Part shown: piece after piece, positions 1-10,203 of the stretch
Position numbering within the stretch: the stretch's first letter is position 1
Layout of the letters: every line of letters starts with the position of its first letter
From: an uncultured Oscillospiraceae bacterium
GTDB lineage: Bacteria > Bacillota > Clostridia > Oscillospirales > Oscillospiraceae
Assembly (NCBI GenBank): GCA_947591105.1
Contig: CANQDL010000001.1
Coordinates: 16,071-80,070 of the forward strand
DNA length: 64,000 nucleotides
Reading direction: 5' to 3'
The notes under the pieces: model-generated
The model's input: only the letters and a program-made list of their open reading frames with translations
Told to the model about the DNA's origin: nothing
Databases searched by the model: none
Program-made: the position numbers and the translations under genes

Positions 1-105
1 GTGTCCGCCCTGGCCGGGCGGGAGAAGATCATGGAAGCCTACAAAGAGGCGGTGGAACAGGAGTATCGGTTTTTCTCCTTTGGGGACGCCATGTTCATAC
101 ACTGA
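1..105 (+). CDS. queA: 3' end of queA, S-adenosylmethionine:tRNA ribosyltransferase-isomerase (partial)
   Basis: Frame 1 from base 1 reads [34 protein letters not shown]-stop, the typical QueA C-terminus. Confidence 0.85.
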   Translation: MSALAGREKIMEAYKEAVEQEYRFFSFGDAMFIH

Positions 106-160
106 CGCGGTGGACGTATAATCATTCGGGCCTGCTTTTTGGTAAGCAGGCCCGATTTTT

Positions 161-1741
161 TCACTCGCCGCTGGCGCCGTAGTTGGAAAGCACCCGGGCG
201 CTGGGGTCGTTCACGTCGCACCCGGCCCAGGACTTGTTGGGCATCCAGAAGTCCGTCACCATTTCCGCCTGGCCGGGGTAGTACTTTTCAAAGATCTCCC
301 GGTAGAGCAGGCTCTCCTTTGTGAACGGCCGGGCAAAGTCGTACGCCATGCGCTTTTCCTCAAATTCCGCGTCGGTGTACTTTGTCTGGGCGTAGGCCTT
401 CAGGTCGTCCACCATGGAGTGGCCCACCGCGTCGGAGAAGGCTGCCTTCTGCCGCCAGAGAATGGCGTCGGGCAGCAGGTGATCCCGCTCAAAGGCGTGG
501 CGCAGAAGGTACTTGCCCATGTTGTAGCTGTTCACCTTCAGCTTGGGATCGACGTGCATCACGTATTTGACGAATTCCAGATCCCCGAAGGGGACGCGGG
601 CCTCCAGAGAGTTCACCGATATGCACCGGTCGGCCCGGAGCACGTCGTACATGTAAAGCTCATCCACCCGCTTTTTTGCCTCCTGCTGGAAGGCCTCCGG
701 CGAGGGGGCGAAGTCGGTGTATTTGTAGCCGAAAAGCTCATCGGATATCTCCCCGGTCATCAGCACCCGCACGTCCGTGCGCTGGTGGATGGCCTTGCAG
801 CACAGGTACATCCCCATGCTGGCCCGGATGGTGGTGATGTCGTAGGTGCCCAGCATGGCGATGACCTCCTCCAGACTGTCCAGCACCTGCTGCCGGGTCA
901 TGTACACCTCCGTGTGCTCTGCCCCCAGGTAGTCCGCCACCTGCCGGGCGTATTTCAGGTCGATGGCGTCGGAGTCCATCCCGATGGCGAAGGAGCGGAT
1001 GTGCTTGCCCAGGATGCGGGCGGAGATGGCGCACACAAGGCTTGAGTCCAGCCCGCCGGAGAGCAGAAACCCCAGCGGCGCGTCCGCGTCCAGACGCTTA
1101 TCCACCCCCAGGATCAGCTTTTCCCGGATGTTCCTGCAGACCGTCTCCAGATCGTCGGGAAGGTACTCGTCCACGGCCGTCACATCGGCATAGCGCACGA
1201 ACTTGCCCCCGGCGTAATAGTGGCCGGGAGGGAAGGGACGCACCTGCCGGCACAGGCCCACCAGATTTTTCGCCTCGCTGGCAAAGACCATGCTGCCGTC
1301 GTCCAGATAGCCGTAAAACAGCGGCCGTATGCCGATGGGGTCACGGGCGGCGATCAGCTCGTCCCGGCGGCTGTCGTAGATCAGCATGGCAAATTCCGCG
1401 TCCAGCATCTTGAACATATCCAGTCCGTATTTCCGGTACAGAGGCAGAATGATCTCGCAGTCGGAATCGCTGACGAACGCATATTCCTTCGCCAGCTCCG
1501 CCTTCAGCGGCCGGAACAGATACAGCTCCCCGTTGCACACCGCCATGTCCCCGTCCAGATGAAAGGGCTGCATCCCCTCCGGGTGCAGGCCCATGATGGC
1601 CAGCCGGTGGAAGCACAGCCACCCGCCGCCGGCTTCCTCCACCCGGCTCATATCCGGCCCCCGGGACGCCGTCCGCTCAAAATAGGGCAGAAGCTGTTCC
1701 CTCGTAAGCGTCCTTCTCGTGAAACCCATGATCGCGCACAT
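161..1741 (-). CDS. asnB: Asparagine synthase (glutamine-hydrolysing)
   Basis: MCAIMGF class II amidotransferase start, LLSGGLDSSLV PP-loop motif, full length 526 aa. Confidence 0.93.
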   Translation of the reverse strand: MCAIMGFTRRTLTREQLLPYFERTASRGPDMSRVEEAGGGWLCFHRLAIMGLHPEGMQPFHLDGDMAVCNGELYLFRPLKAELAKEYAFVSDSDCEIILPLYRKYGLDMFKMLDAEFAMLIYDSRRDELIAARDPIGIRPLFYGYLDDGSMVFASEAKNLVGLCRQVRPFPPGHYYAGGKFVRYADVTAVDEYLPDDLETVCRNIREKLILGVDKRLDADAPLGFLLSGGLDSSLVCAISARILGKHIRSFAIGMDSDAIDLKYARQVADYLGAEHTEVYMTRQQVLDSLEEVIAMLGTYDITTIRASMGMYLCCKAIHQRTDVRVLMTGEISDELFGYKYTDFAPSPEAFQQEAKKRVDELYMYDVLRADRCISVNSLEARVPFGDLEFVKYVMHVDPKLKVNSYNMGKYLLRHAFERDHLLPDAILWRQKAAFSDAVGHSMVDDLKAYAQTKYTDAEFEEKRMAYDFARPFTKESLLYREIFEKYYPGQAEMVTDFWMPNKSWAGCDVNDPSARVLSNYGASGE

Positions 1742-1773
1742 GTCTTGCTCTCCTTGTTCTCCAGATGAAAAAA

Positions 1774-1804
1774 AGCAAAGATGTCCCGGCGGAACATCTT
1801 TGCT
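1774..1804 (-). terminator. Rho-independent terminator downstream of the Na/Pi cotransporter
   Basis: Perfect 11-bp inverted repeat AGCAAAGATGT/ACATCTTTGCT followed on the minus strand by a T-run. Confidence 0.8.
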
Positions 1805-1845
1805 CTGGTGTGCATTATAAGGGATGCTTCTGGAAATGTCAAGAA

Positions 1846-3678
1846 TTATTTATCGCCTTTGCCGCCGCTGGCCTCCGCCGCGTCCAGGTGCAGCTGCCGG
1901 AAGTACTTGCGGTAGTTCTCCCGGAACATCTGCCGGTAGGCGGCGTTGTCCGAGTGGTGCAGGTCGTGCAGATACCGGTGCTCCTGGCCGCTGATGGCGT
2001 CGTCGGCCCGGCTCAGCATGTATACGGCCAGGTCAGAGCACTGGTCGGACACCCGCTCCAGATTTTGCAGCACGTTCTGGTACTGGATGCCGTTGAACAC
2101 GTCGCACACACCGCTGGTCATGCGGTGTACGTGGCGGGACTTCATGGTCTCGATGATGTCGTCGATGACCTCCTCCAGCGGCTCCACCGCCCGGGCCCGG
2201 GCCAGGTCATCCTGTCGGAAGGCGTCCACGGTCAGGCTGAGGATGTCGTTGACGGCGGAGATGGTGCCCTTCAGATCCAGCTGGGCCTCGGGGGAGAGGG
2301 GCTTGCCGGAGCCCGCCAGCTGACTGCCGTCGCGCTGGATGTTCTGGGCCAGGTCGCCGATGCGCTCAAAGCAGGTGAGGGCCTTGATCTGGAAGCTTTG
2401 GCTGCGGGTGTGGGAGGGCAGGGTCACATAGGGGGAGAGCTCCACGATGTACCGGTTGGTGGCGTCGGCCATCCGATCCAGCAGTGCCTCCCGGCTGTCC
2501 ACCCGTTCGGCCCGCTTTTCGTCATAGGCGAAAAGCTGCTCCGCGGCGGCCTGGTAGTTCTCCTGGGCCACGTCGGCCATGTGGAGGATAAGGTGCGCCG
2601 ACTGATCCAGGGCCACGCCCGGGTTGGCCACCAGGTGGCTGTCCAGCTCCCTGAGGTTGAGCTCGATGTCCTGCTCCACCTGGTCGGCGGGCTTGTCCGG
2701 CACAAGGCGCTCCGCCAGAGAGGCGAATGCTCCGGACAGGGGCAGCAGCAGCACCGCCGGGATCAGACGGAACAGACCGTGTACGTTGGCCACGCCGCCG
2801 GAGTCCAGCGTGGCGTACCAGAGCCTGTTGTCCAGCACGCCTGCCGTCCGCAGCACGGCCAGGGCCACGGCGATGAGCGCCGCAGCGCAGATGTTGTAGA
2901 TGACGTGGACGGCCACCGTGCGGATCTGCTCGGGCTTTGCGCCGATGCGGCAGACCAGGTACGCCGACAGGCTGTCGCCCATATTCACGCCCAGGACGAT
3001 GGCGATGATGCCGCAGAAGCGCAGGCCGAAGGAGCTGGCGAAGGACTGGAGGATACCGATGACGGCGGAGGAGCTTTGAATGACGCATGTGGCGCCGGCG
3101 CCGGTGAGAAAGCCCAGCAGATAGTTGTCCTCCAGAGCCAGCAGAAAGCCGCTGACCGTGGAGCTCAGACCGCTGACCGCATCGCGCATGTAGATCAGGC
3201 CCATGAACAGGATGCCAAAGCCCGCGGCGATGGTGCCGGTGTTCTTGGCGGCGCTCTTGTTGACGAACATGATCAGCGCCACCCCGGCGATCAGGGCCAG
3301 AGGGGCGAGGTTTTCCGCGTTGAGCATATACAGCAGGTCGGAAGCGCCGCTCTCCACGTCCATGAGACGGATGATCTGGGCGGTGATGGCGGTGCCCACG
3401 TTGGCCCCCAGGATCACGCCGATGGACTGGCGGAAGGTGAGAAATCCCGCGCCCACCAGACCCACCGTCAGCACGATGGTGGCGTGGGAGCTCTGGATCA
3501 TGCAGGTGACCAGCATACCCAGGATAAAGCCCAGAGCGGGCCGGCTGGTGACCTTGGCCTGAGCGGCCTTCATGGCGCCGCCGGAGCAGCTCTTCAGCCC
3601 GTCGCCCATGACGCGCATCCCGTACAGGAACATGGCCAGTCCGCCCAGCAGGGCGATCAATTGATAAAACAGATCCAT
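1846..3678 (-). CDS. Na/Pi cotransporter family protein with PhoU-like C-terminal domain
   Basis: Two repeated membrane segments with TCMIQSSHATIVLT and TCVIQSSSAVIGI (QSSS motifs); helical PhoU-like C-terminus. Confidence 0.9.
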   Translation of the reverse strand: MDLFYQLIALLGGLAMFLYGMRVMGDGLKSCSGGAMKAAQAKVTSRPALGFILGMLVTCMIQSSHATIVLTVGLVGAGFLTFRQSIGVILGANVGTAITAQIIRLMDVESGASDLLYMLNAENLAPLALIAGVALIMFVNKSAAKNTGTIAAGFGILFMGLIYMRDAVSGLSSTVSGFLLALEDNYLLGFLTGAGATCVIQSSSAVIGILQSFASSFGLRFCGIIAIVLGVNMGDSLSAYLVCRIGAKPEQIRTVAVHVIYNICAAALIAVALAVLRTAGVLDNRLWYATLDSGGVANVHGLFRLIPAVLLLPLSGAFASLAERLVPDKPADQVEQDIELNLRELDSHLVANPGVALDQSAHLILHMADVAQENYQAAAEQLFAYDEKRAERVDSREALLDRMADATNRYIVELSPYVTLPSHTRSQSFQIKALTCFERIGDLAQNIQRDGSQLAGSGKPLSPEAQLDLKGTISAVNDILSLTVDAFRQDDLARARAVEPLEEVIDDIIETMKSRHVHRMTSGVCDVFNGIQYQNVLQNLERVSDQCSDLAVYMLSRADDAISGQEHRYLHDLHHSDNAAYRQMFRENYRKYFRQLHLDAAEASGGKGDK

Positions 3679-3814
3679 ATCCAGGCTCCAAAAGGCGCCG
3701 GTATAGTAAAATCGCGCCTTTTCCCATAATTATATACTATCCAATAAGTCCCCCCGGGGCAAGTTAAAATTGGGTGTCATTTTGTTACGGCATATACACC
3801 GGTGTAATATCTTC

Positions 3815-3867
3815 ATATCAAAAAGCGGCTGCCATCCCAAGAGCGGGAGGCAGCCGCTTTTTGATAT
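3815..3867. terminator. Bidirectional rho-independent terminator
   Basis: 19-nt perfect inverted repeat ATATCAAAAAGCGGCTGCC/GGCAGCCGCTTTTTGATAT between convergent ends. Confidence 0.85.
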
Positions 3868-3873
3868 AGAGAC

Positions 3874-4707
3874 TCATATGCCGTCGATTTGCTCGGCCAG
3901 AAACAGATCTGGGTAATTGGATAGGATGCTGGCCGCTTTTGCCAGTTCCGCGGCGTATTTGGGGATGAGCTCGTCATTCATACTGATGACGGAACCAGAG
4001 ATGCTCAACGCGCCGATGGAATTGCCGGCGCTGTTACGGATGGCCACCGCGACGCACTTTACGCCCAAAGACTCCTCCTCGACATCCAGCGCGAAGCCTC
4101 GCTGCCGGCAGAGATCCAGCTCCTCGAAAAGCCGGGTCTTATCTGTGATGGTATTGGGCGTAACAGGACAGAGGCCCCACTTGTCAACGATGCTCTCTAC
4201 TTCGTCGCAGGGCAGGTAACTGAGCATGGCCTTACCACAGCTGGTGCAGTGCATGGGCAGCGTTTTGCCGGAAATGGAATACTTAGCGCTGCGGCTGCCG
4301 GAGTAGAGCGCTTCCAGATAGAGGACACGCCCGTCGATAAAGGTGGTGAGATACACGTTCTCTCCGGAGACCTGCTGCAGATCCTCCATCAGGGGGAGGG
4401 CATACTGGTTAATGGGCATGGAACTGCGCATAAAATATGCCAGCTCCAGGATCTTATAACTGAGACGATAGGTCTGGCTGTGCTTTACCTTGTATATATA
4501 CCCCTCCGACTCCAGTGTGCGCAGCATGTTCAGCAGTGTGCTCTTGGGGTAATTCAACATTCTGCTGATCTCGGCCATGCTGAGCCCTTGCCGCGACTGG
4601 GTAAAGCAATTCAGCACGCTAAGCGCTTTGGATACGGAGCCGACTCTCCAGCGATTGAGTTCTGACAAATCTCCGGACGGCTGCGTCTTGGTCAATTGGA
4701 TCACCAC
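3874..4707 (-). CDS. IclR family transcriptional regulator
   Basis: N-terminal HTH (VGSVSKALSVLNCFTQSRQGLSMAEISRMLNYPKSTLLNMLRTLESEGY) and IclR effector domain. Confidence 0.93.
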   Translation of the reverse strand: MVIQLTKTQPSGDLSELNRWRVGSVSKALSVLNCFTQSRQGLSMAEISRMLNYPKSTLLNMLRTLESEGYIYKVKHSQTYRLSYKILELAYFMRSSMPINQYALPLMEDLQQVSGENVYLTTFIDGRVLYLEALYSGSRSAKYSISGKTLPMHCTSCGKAMLSYLPCDEVESIVDKWGLCPVTPNTITDKTRLFEELDLCRQRGFALDVEEESLGVKCVAVAIRNSAGNSIGALSISGSVISMNDELIPKYAAELAKAASILSNYPDLFLAEQIDGI

Positions 4708-4894
4708 CAGTTTTTAGTAATACTGAATATCAAGGCAGCTATTCTGGATGCCTGTTAAAAAACGCGAACTGTTACCTATTATAGTGTATAGAGATAATGA
4801 CTGTCAAGGGGATGGATTTGCAGCAGTTTCAACATAATATTTATTGGGAGATTATAAAAAATAACTAAATTTAGTGCATTTCGACAAATTGTTA

Positions 4895-4922
4895 TTGACA
4901 GTTTGATGAATTTCACTATAAT
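4895..4922 (+). promoter_or_regulatory. Sigma-70 type promoter of the TRAP/sugar-acid operon
   Basis: TTGACA (4895-4900), 16-bp spacer, TATAAT (4917-4922) in the intergenic region divergent from iclR. Confidence 0.75.
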
Positions 4923-4990
4923 AGAACACATAAACAGCGATGACGTTAATCGTTCAGCATCGCTGAATAAAATGAAAGGATTTTAGTACC

Positions 4991-6130
4991 ATGAAGAAAA
5001 ACAGACTACTGGCTGCGCTCTTGGTTTTTGTCATGCTTCTGTGCCTGTTTTCCGGCTGCAGCAGCTCTGGCAAGGAAGAGGAGACGAAACAAGAGCCCGA
5101 ACAGGCGGCGGACGCCAAAACGAGCGAAGAGGAACCGGCGGATGACGCTGCCAAGACCGAGCCCGAGGCGGATGGAAAGGTTTATAAGCTCAAGATAGCC
5201 TACAACCCGCCCGAGTTGACACCGGACACCTGCACAGAGACCTGCGTTGCCTATAGCCTGCGGGATTATCTCAACGAAAAGGCGCCGGGTCGGTTTGAGA
5301 TCGAGATCTATCCCTCCGCGCAGTTGGGTACCTTTGACGAGATGCTTGCTGGCGCCTCTGACGGCTCCATCGAGATGTCCATCGTGAACATCGGTACGCT
5401 GGCCTCTGTTGACCAAAGTCTCAACGTCTGGCAGATCCCCGGCAGCATTGCCAGCATCGAAGAGTGCAACGCCCTTCTGGCAAGCGAGGAAGGCAAGGCG
5501 ACCTTCGCAAACATCGAGTCCAATATGGGCATCATGATGGTAGCCGGCTTTACCAGCGGCCCCCGTCACTTTACCAACAACGTCCGCGAACTGAAGACGC
5601 CCGAGGATATGAAGGGCATCGTGTTCCGCGTGATGCAGAACAATCTGTATGTGAAGATGGTGGAGTCCATGGGAGCGATCGCCACGCCCATGTCTTCCTC
5701 CGAGCTGTATTCCGCGCTGCAGAACAAGGTGGTGGAGGGACAGGAGAACCCCATTGCTTCCATTATCAACGACATCACCTATGAGGTGCAGAAGTATCTT
5801 ACTCTGGACGGACACGTCTATTCCATCCCTATCTGCGTTGTCAATACCGCCTGGTTCAACACTCTCTCGGAGGATTTGCAGCAGATATTCCTGGATGGCA
5901 TAGAGGTGGCGAGAGAGGACGTTATCAAGTTTATTGATAAGCAGGAGAGCGAGGGCCTTGAATTCCTGAAGGAAAAAGGCATGACGGTGTACGAGCCTAC
6001 GGAAGAAGAGCTGGAACAGTGGCATGAGGCTGTGTACAACGGCGTTATCGACTATGTGTATGAGCAGGTGGGCGAGGAGCAGGTCAACGACTTCTTGGCG
6101 ATGATCGAAAGCTACAGGCAGTCGGCCTGA
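4991..6130 (+). CDS. TRAP transporter substrate-binding protein (DctP family), lipoprotein
   Basis: Lipobox LCLFSGCSS; DctP-type body with NNLYVKMVESMGAIATPMSSSELYSALQNKVVEGQENP. Confidence 0.93.
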   Translation: MKKNRLLAALLVFVMLLCLFSGCSSSGKEEETKQEPEQAADAKTSEEEPADDAAKTEPEADGKVYKLKIAYNPPELTPDTCTETCVAYSLRDYLNEKAPGRFEIEIYPSAQLGTFDEMLAGASDGSIEMSIVNIGTLASVDQSLNVWQIPGSIASIEECNALLASEEGKATFANIESNMGIMMVAGFTSGPRHFTNNVRELKTPEDMKGIVFRVMQNNLYVKMVESMGAIATPMSSSELYSALQNKVVEGQENPIASIINDITYEVQKYLTLDGHVYSIPICVVNTAWFNTLSEDLQQIFLDGIEVAREDVIKFIDKQESEGLEFLKEKGMTVYEPTEEELEQWHEAVYNGVIDYVYEQVGEEQVNDFLAMIESYRQSA

Positions 6131-6158
6131 GTGTCTTGTCCGCCGCCGGCAGGAAGGA

Positions 6159-6713
6159 ATGTACAGGATGCAGAAGCTAAAAAAGACATATCTGTTTTTG
6201 GATAAGTGCGAGGATCGTGTATACAAGGTTTTGGAAGCAATTGGCACAGTTCTGCTGATGCTGGCTTTTTTGGCGATAGGGTTTCAGGTGATCTACCGGT
6301 ATATCCTGGCGCAGTATGTCCAGGTGTCCATCGTGTTCACCGAGGAGTTTGCCAGATACTGTCTGATATGGATCGTCTATCTGCTCCTGCCCGTCAGCGT
6401 AAAAGAGGGGACGGAATCGTCCGTTACATTCCTTCATGACCGGGTCAAGTCAAAAGCCGGAAAGGTGGCGTTTTACATCGTCATCCGGCTGGTCTGCATC
6501 ACAGTGGCCGTTGTCGGCTACAAGTATTCCTTCAGCGTCATACAGACCAACTGGCTTTATCGTTCGCCGACGATGCAGCTGCCTGGCGTTTACATCTATG
6601 GCTCTGTCACGGTGGGAATGCTTCTGATCCTTATACACTATGCTCTGGAGATGCTGGGGCTGATATGCGGCGAGTACCAGCCGTTTTCCAATCAATCCAC
6701 GGGGGTCGAATGA
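6159..6713 (+). CDS. TRAP transporter small permease (DctQ)
   Basis: Four-TM small protein between DctP and DctM; EEFARYCLIWIVYL motif. Confidence 0.9.
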   Translation: MYRMQKLKKTYLFLDKCEDRVYKVLEAIGTVLLMLAFLAIGFQVIYRYILAQYVQVSIVFTEEFARYCLIWIVYLLLPVSVKEGTESSVTFLHDRVKSKAGKVAFYIVIRLVCITVAVVGYKYSFSVIQTNWLYRSPTMQLPGVYIYGSVTVGMLLILIHYALEMLGLICGEYQPFSNQSTGVE

Positions 6714-7996
6714 TGGACGCATTATTCTTGCTTTTGATTTTTCTGGCGGTGATCGTCATAGGCGTTCCCATAGGCTGGAGCATCGGCTTTGTCTCCATGA
6801 TAAGTCTGCTCTACTGTGGGGGCAACCTGACGGTGATCCCATCAAAAATGGTCGCCGGGGTGAACAACTTCACATATATGTGTATCCCCTTTTTCATTCT
6901 GGCGGCCAATATCATGTCCTACAGCGGTATCACCAACCGTATACTGAACTTCTGCAACGCGTTGGTGGGACATATACGGGGCGGACTGGCCCATGTGAAT
7001 GTGCTGGCCAGTATGTTCTTCGGGGGGATCAGCGGCGCGGCCAGCGCCGACGCTGCCGGCCTGGGGCCGATCGAGATCGAACTGATGACCAAAAACGGTT
7101 ATCCAAAAGATCATGCCGCGGCAGTCACAGCGGCCAGCGCCGTTCTCTCGCCGATCATCCCGCCCAGCAATATCATGATTATCTACGCCGTGATCGCGGG
7201 CAATGTGTCCGTGTCTGCCATGTTCCTGGGCGGCATTCTTCCGGGCGTCATACTGGTGATCGGGATGATGATCCTCAACTACCTTCTGGCGATCAGGCTG
7301 AAGGTGCCCCATACGGGCAAATTTGCCGGTTTCCGGACGGTACTGCGTACGTTCTGGGAGACGCTGCCGGCGCTGTTTATGCCGGTCATTATCCTGGGAG
7401 GCATTCTGGGAGGGGTGTTTACGGCGACGGAGTCGGCGGTGGTAGCGGCGGCATACGCGCTGATCGTCTCCTCCGCAGGACTGCATGAGCTGTCTTGGAA
7501 AAAGGTCTGGAGAGGTTTTAAGGAGTCGGCAAAAATGACGGCAGTGGTGCTGTTCGTTATTTCCATGGCGTCCGCCATGGGGTGGGGCATCACCGCTATG
7601 CAGCTGCCCCAAAAGATATCGGCGATGTGCCTGAGCTGGGCCAGCAGCGAGACCGGCTTTCTGCTCATTACATTCGCCATCCTTGTGGTGGTGGGCATGC
7701 TCATGGACGTGACCCCCGCCATGCTGATCATGGTGCCGATCCTGCTGCCGTCGGCGCTGGCCTTTGGCGTCAGTCCGCTACGGTTTGGGCTGATCTGTGC
7801 CATAACGCTGACAGTGGGGCTTATTACGCCTCCGGTGGGTATGCTGCTGTTCACCACATCCACCATATCAAAGGTGGATCTGTCCGCGCTTTACAAGCAG
7901 ATCATACCCTATGCTATTGTGGAGCTGCTGTGCCTGTTCGTCATCATCTTCATTGAGCCGGTGACGATGTTCATCCCCCGCTTGTTCGGGTACTGA
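6710..7996 (+). CDS. TRAP transporter large permease (DctM)
   Basis: Large hydrophobic protein with GGISGAASADAAGLG and PPSNIMIIYA motifs; ATGATGA overlap with DctQ. Confidence 0.93.
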   Translation: MMDALFLLLIFLAVIVIGVPIGWSIGFVSMISLLYCGGNLTVIPSKMVAGVNNFTYMCIPFFILAANIMSYSGITNRILNFCNALVGHIRGGLAHVNVLASMFFGGISGAASADAAGLGPIEIELMTKNGYPKDHAAAVTAASAVLSPIIPPSNIMIIYAVIAGNVSVSAMFLGGILPGVILVIGMMILNYLLAIRLKVPHTGKFAGFRTVLRTFWETLPALFMPVIILGGILGGVFTATESAVVAAAYALIVSSAGLHELSWKKVWRGFKESAKMTAVVLFVISMASAMGWGITAMQLPQKISAMCLSWASSETGFLLITFAILVVVGMLMDVTPAMLIMVPILLPSALAFGVSPLRFGLICAITLTVGLITPPVGMLLFTTSTISKVDLSALYKQIIPYAIVELLCLFVIIFIEPVTMFIPRLFGY

Positions 7997-8017
7997 TAAA
8001 CTGAAAGAGGTAAAACG

Positions 8018-9133
8018 ATGAAAATAGAAAAAGTAGAAGCGATCTATGTAAAAGTGCCTCTGTCCTATGTGCAGATCCATGAGACCGTGCCGTCTCAAAC
8101 GGATCATGGCACGGTACTGACAAAAATCACCTGCGACAACGGCATCATGGGCTTTGGGAGAACCTACGGCAACTCCGTGGCCGGGCCTTATGCCACCATG
8201 GCGTGCGTGCGGGAGTTCAGCCAGTATCTGATCGGCGAGGATCCAACAAACATCCAAAAGCTCTGGCTGAAGCTGGAAACAGCAAGCCACTATCTGGGCC
8301 GCTATGGCGTGGCGTTCGCCGCGCTGAGCACCATCGACGTGGCGCTGTGGGACATTTTGGGCAAGAGCCTGGGCGTGCCCATCTACAAACTGCTGGGGCA
8401 GGCCAGGGACGAGTGCGATATCTATTCCAGCGAGGGATGGGTGTATCTCTCGGAGGAGGAGCTGGTGGAGCAGCTGCGCCGCCGCCGGGACGAGGGATAC
8501 AGGGCCTTTAAGCTCCGTCTGCCGGTCAAGCGCAGCGAGTGCGTACGGAAAATGCGTGCGGTCAGAGATCTGGTTGGCCCGGATTTTGACTTGATGGTGG
8601 ACGTGCAGAATACGTGGAACGACACCGCTACGGCAGTTTACAATACCAACGCCGTGAAAGAATTTGAGCCATACTGGATCGAGGAGCCCGTAGCGGTGCA
8701 GGATTTTGAGGGCCATGCCGAGGTGTTCCGGCGCACGGGCGTGCCTGTGGCAGGGGGAGAGCATCTGTACAGCAAGCATTTTGTCCGGGACGCGCTGTGC
8801 AAAAATGCCTTCAATTATATCCAAACGGATGCCATGCGCGTAGGTGGTATCAGTGATTTGGAGAAGATCGTGGGTATGGCGGAGAGCTTCTTTGTGCCGG
8901 TGGTGCCCCACGGAGCTTGCGATATCCATGTGCATGTGGCCCTGGCGCACAAAAAGACGCAGATCCCCTATCTGGAGCTGCTGACGGACAGTGAAGGGCC
9001 TCTGCTGTCGATCCTCTATACCGACTACAAACTGCCGGAGAACGGCAAAGTGTACGTGCCCACAAAACCGGGGCTCGGTTACACTCTGAATGAGGACGCC
9101 ATCCGGGAGTTTGTTGCCACAGAAGAGCTTTAA
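8018..9133 (+). CDS. Enolase-superfamily (mandelate racemase/muconate lactonizing-like) sugar-acid dehydratase
   Basis: MKIEKVEAIYVKVP start, DLMVDVQNTW and WIEEPV metal-ligand strands, GGEHLYS. Confidence 0.85.
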   Translation: MKIEKVEAIYVKVPLSYVQIHETVPSQTDHGTVLTKITCDNGIMGFGRTYGNSVAGPYATMACVREFSQYLIGEDPTNIQKLWLKLETASHYLGRYGVAFAALSTIDVALWDILGKSLGVPIYKLLGQARDECDIYSSEGWVYLSEEELVEQLRRRRDEGYRAFKLRLPVKRSECVRKMRAVRDLVGPDFDLMVDVQNTWNDTATAVYNTNAVKEFEPYWIEEPVAVQDFEGHAEVFRRTGVPVAGGEHLYSKHFVRDALCKNAFNYIQTDAMRVGGISDLEKIVGMAESFFVPVVPHGACDIHVHVALAHKKTQIPYLELLTDSEGPLLSILYTDYKLPENGKVYVPTKPGLGYTLNEDAIREFVATEEL

Positions 9134-9236
9134 GAAACGCGCAGACCGCTTTTCCCGGTGGCCTGAACAAAACGATACCGGCGCTGCGGGAAGGGGCGAG
9201 GCATCGCCGCGACAGGGCAGGGGAATGGAGATAGAT

Positions 9237-10199
9237 ATGTCAGAGGCAATGAACAGAATAGCGCAGATCGGCATTCTGCCCGTGATCCGGATCGACAGGC
9301 TGGAGGACGCGGCCGCCTTGGCCGAGGCGCTGTGTGCCGGGGATATACCGGCTATTGAGATCACGATGCGCACCGAGTGCGCGTTGGACGCGATTCGGCG
9401 CATCAAGACCCAATGTCCGCAAATGACTGTGGGCGCGGGAACGGTCACATCCCCTGAACTTGCAGATCGCGCGCTGGAGGCGGGCGCGGATTTCCTGGTC
9501 TCACCCGGCCTGAATCCGGAGACTGTGGAGCACGCGTTGAGCCGGGGAGCCGCGATCGTGCCCGGGTGTGTGACGGCGACCGAGATCGAGGCGGGTATGG
9601 GCATGGGCCTGGATACGTTCAAGTTCTTCCCCGCGGAGCAGATGGGCGGACTTCAGACGATCAAGCTGCTGAGCGGGCCGTTTCAAAAAGCACGGTTTAT
9701 CCCGACCGGCGGACTGAACTATTCCTTGCTCCCGCAGTATCTGGCGTTGCCACAGGTGATGGCCTGCGGCGGAAGTTTCATGGCGCCGGGAGAACTGATC
9801 CGGGCGGGGGCTTGGGATCGCATCACCGAGCTGTGCAAAAAGGCGGTAAAGCTGTCTTTGGGCTTTGCGTTGGCCCATGTGGGTATCAACCACACCGATT
9901 CAGAGCAGGCGCAGAGCAGCGCGGAGTGGTTTTGCCGGGCGTTTCTGATGGAAAAGGATGAACACAAAGGCGCGGTGTTTGCCGGCAGTATGGTGGAATG
10001 CCTGCGGGGAAAGGGAAAAGGAACCTTGGGGCATATCGCGGTGAGCACCGCCTCCATGTACAGGGCAATGGCCTATTTGCAGAACAAGGGTTTCCAACTG
10101 CGTCAGGATGCCGCGGGCGTAGATGAAATGGGAAGGACGAAGTGGATCTATCTTGCCGACGAGGTGGGGGGCTTTGCCGTTCACATTCAGCAGAGGTGA
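9237..10199 (+). CDS. 2-dehydro-3-deoxy-phosphogluconate aldolase fused to a C-terminal VOC/glyoxalase-like domain
   Basis: ILPVIRID, EITMRT, VGAGTV, FFPAEQMGG KDPG aldolase motifs; C-terminal LAHVGINHTDSEQA...LGHIAVST...IYLADEVGGFAVHIQQ resembles a VOC fold half. Confidence 0.85.
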   Translation: MSEAMNRIAQIGILPVIRIDRLEDAAALAEALCAGDIPAIEITMRTECALDAIRRIKTQCPQMTVGAGTVTSPELADRALEAGADFLVSPGLNPETVEHALSRGAAIVPGCVTATEIEAGMGMGLDTFKFFPAEQMGGLQTIKLLSGPFQKARFIPTGGLNYSLLPQYLALPQVMACGGSFMAPGELIRAGAWDRITELCKKAVKLSLGFALAHVGINHTDSEQAQSSAEWFCRAFLMEKDEHKGAVFAGSMVECLRGKGKGTLGHIAVSTASMYRAMAYLQNKGFQLRQDAAGVDEMGRTKWIYLADEVGGFAVHIQQR

Positions 10200-10203
10200 C
10201 AGG

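Noticed and set aside
1765-3729. 654-aa plus-strand ORF opposite the Na/Pi cotransporter
   Set aside because: Mirror ORF of a clear gene in GC-rich DNA; His/Gln/Gly/Val-rich translation without recognisable domains.
7868-9622. 584-aa minus-strand ORF
   Set aside because: Antisense to dctM, the enolase-superfamily gene and the aldolase; no domain signal.
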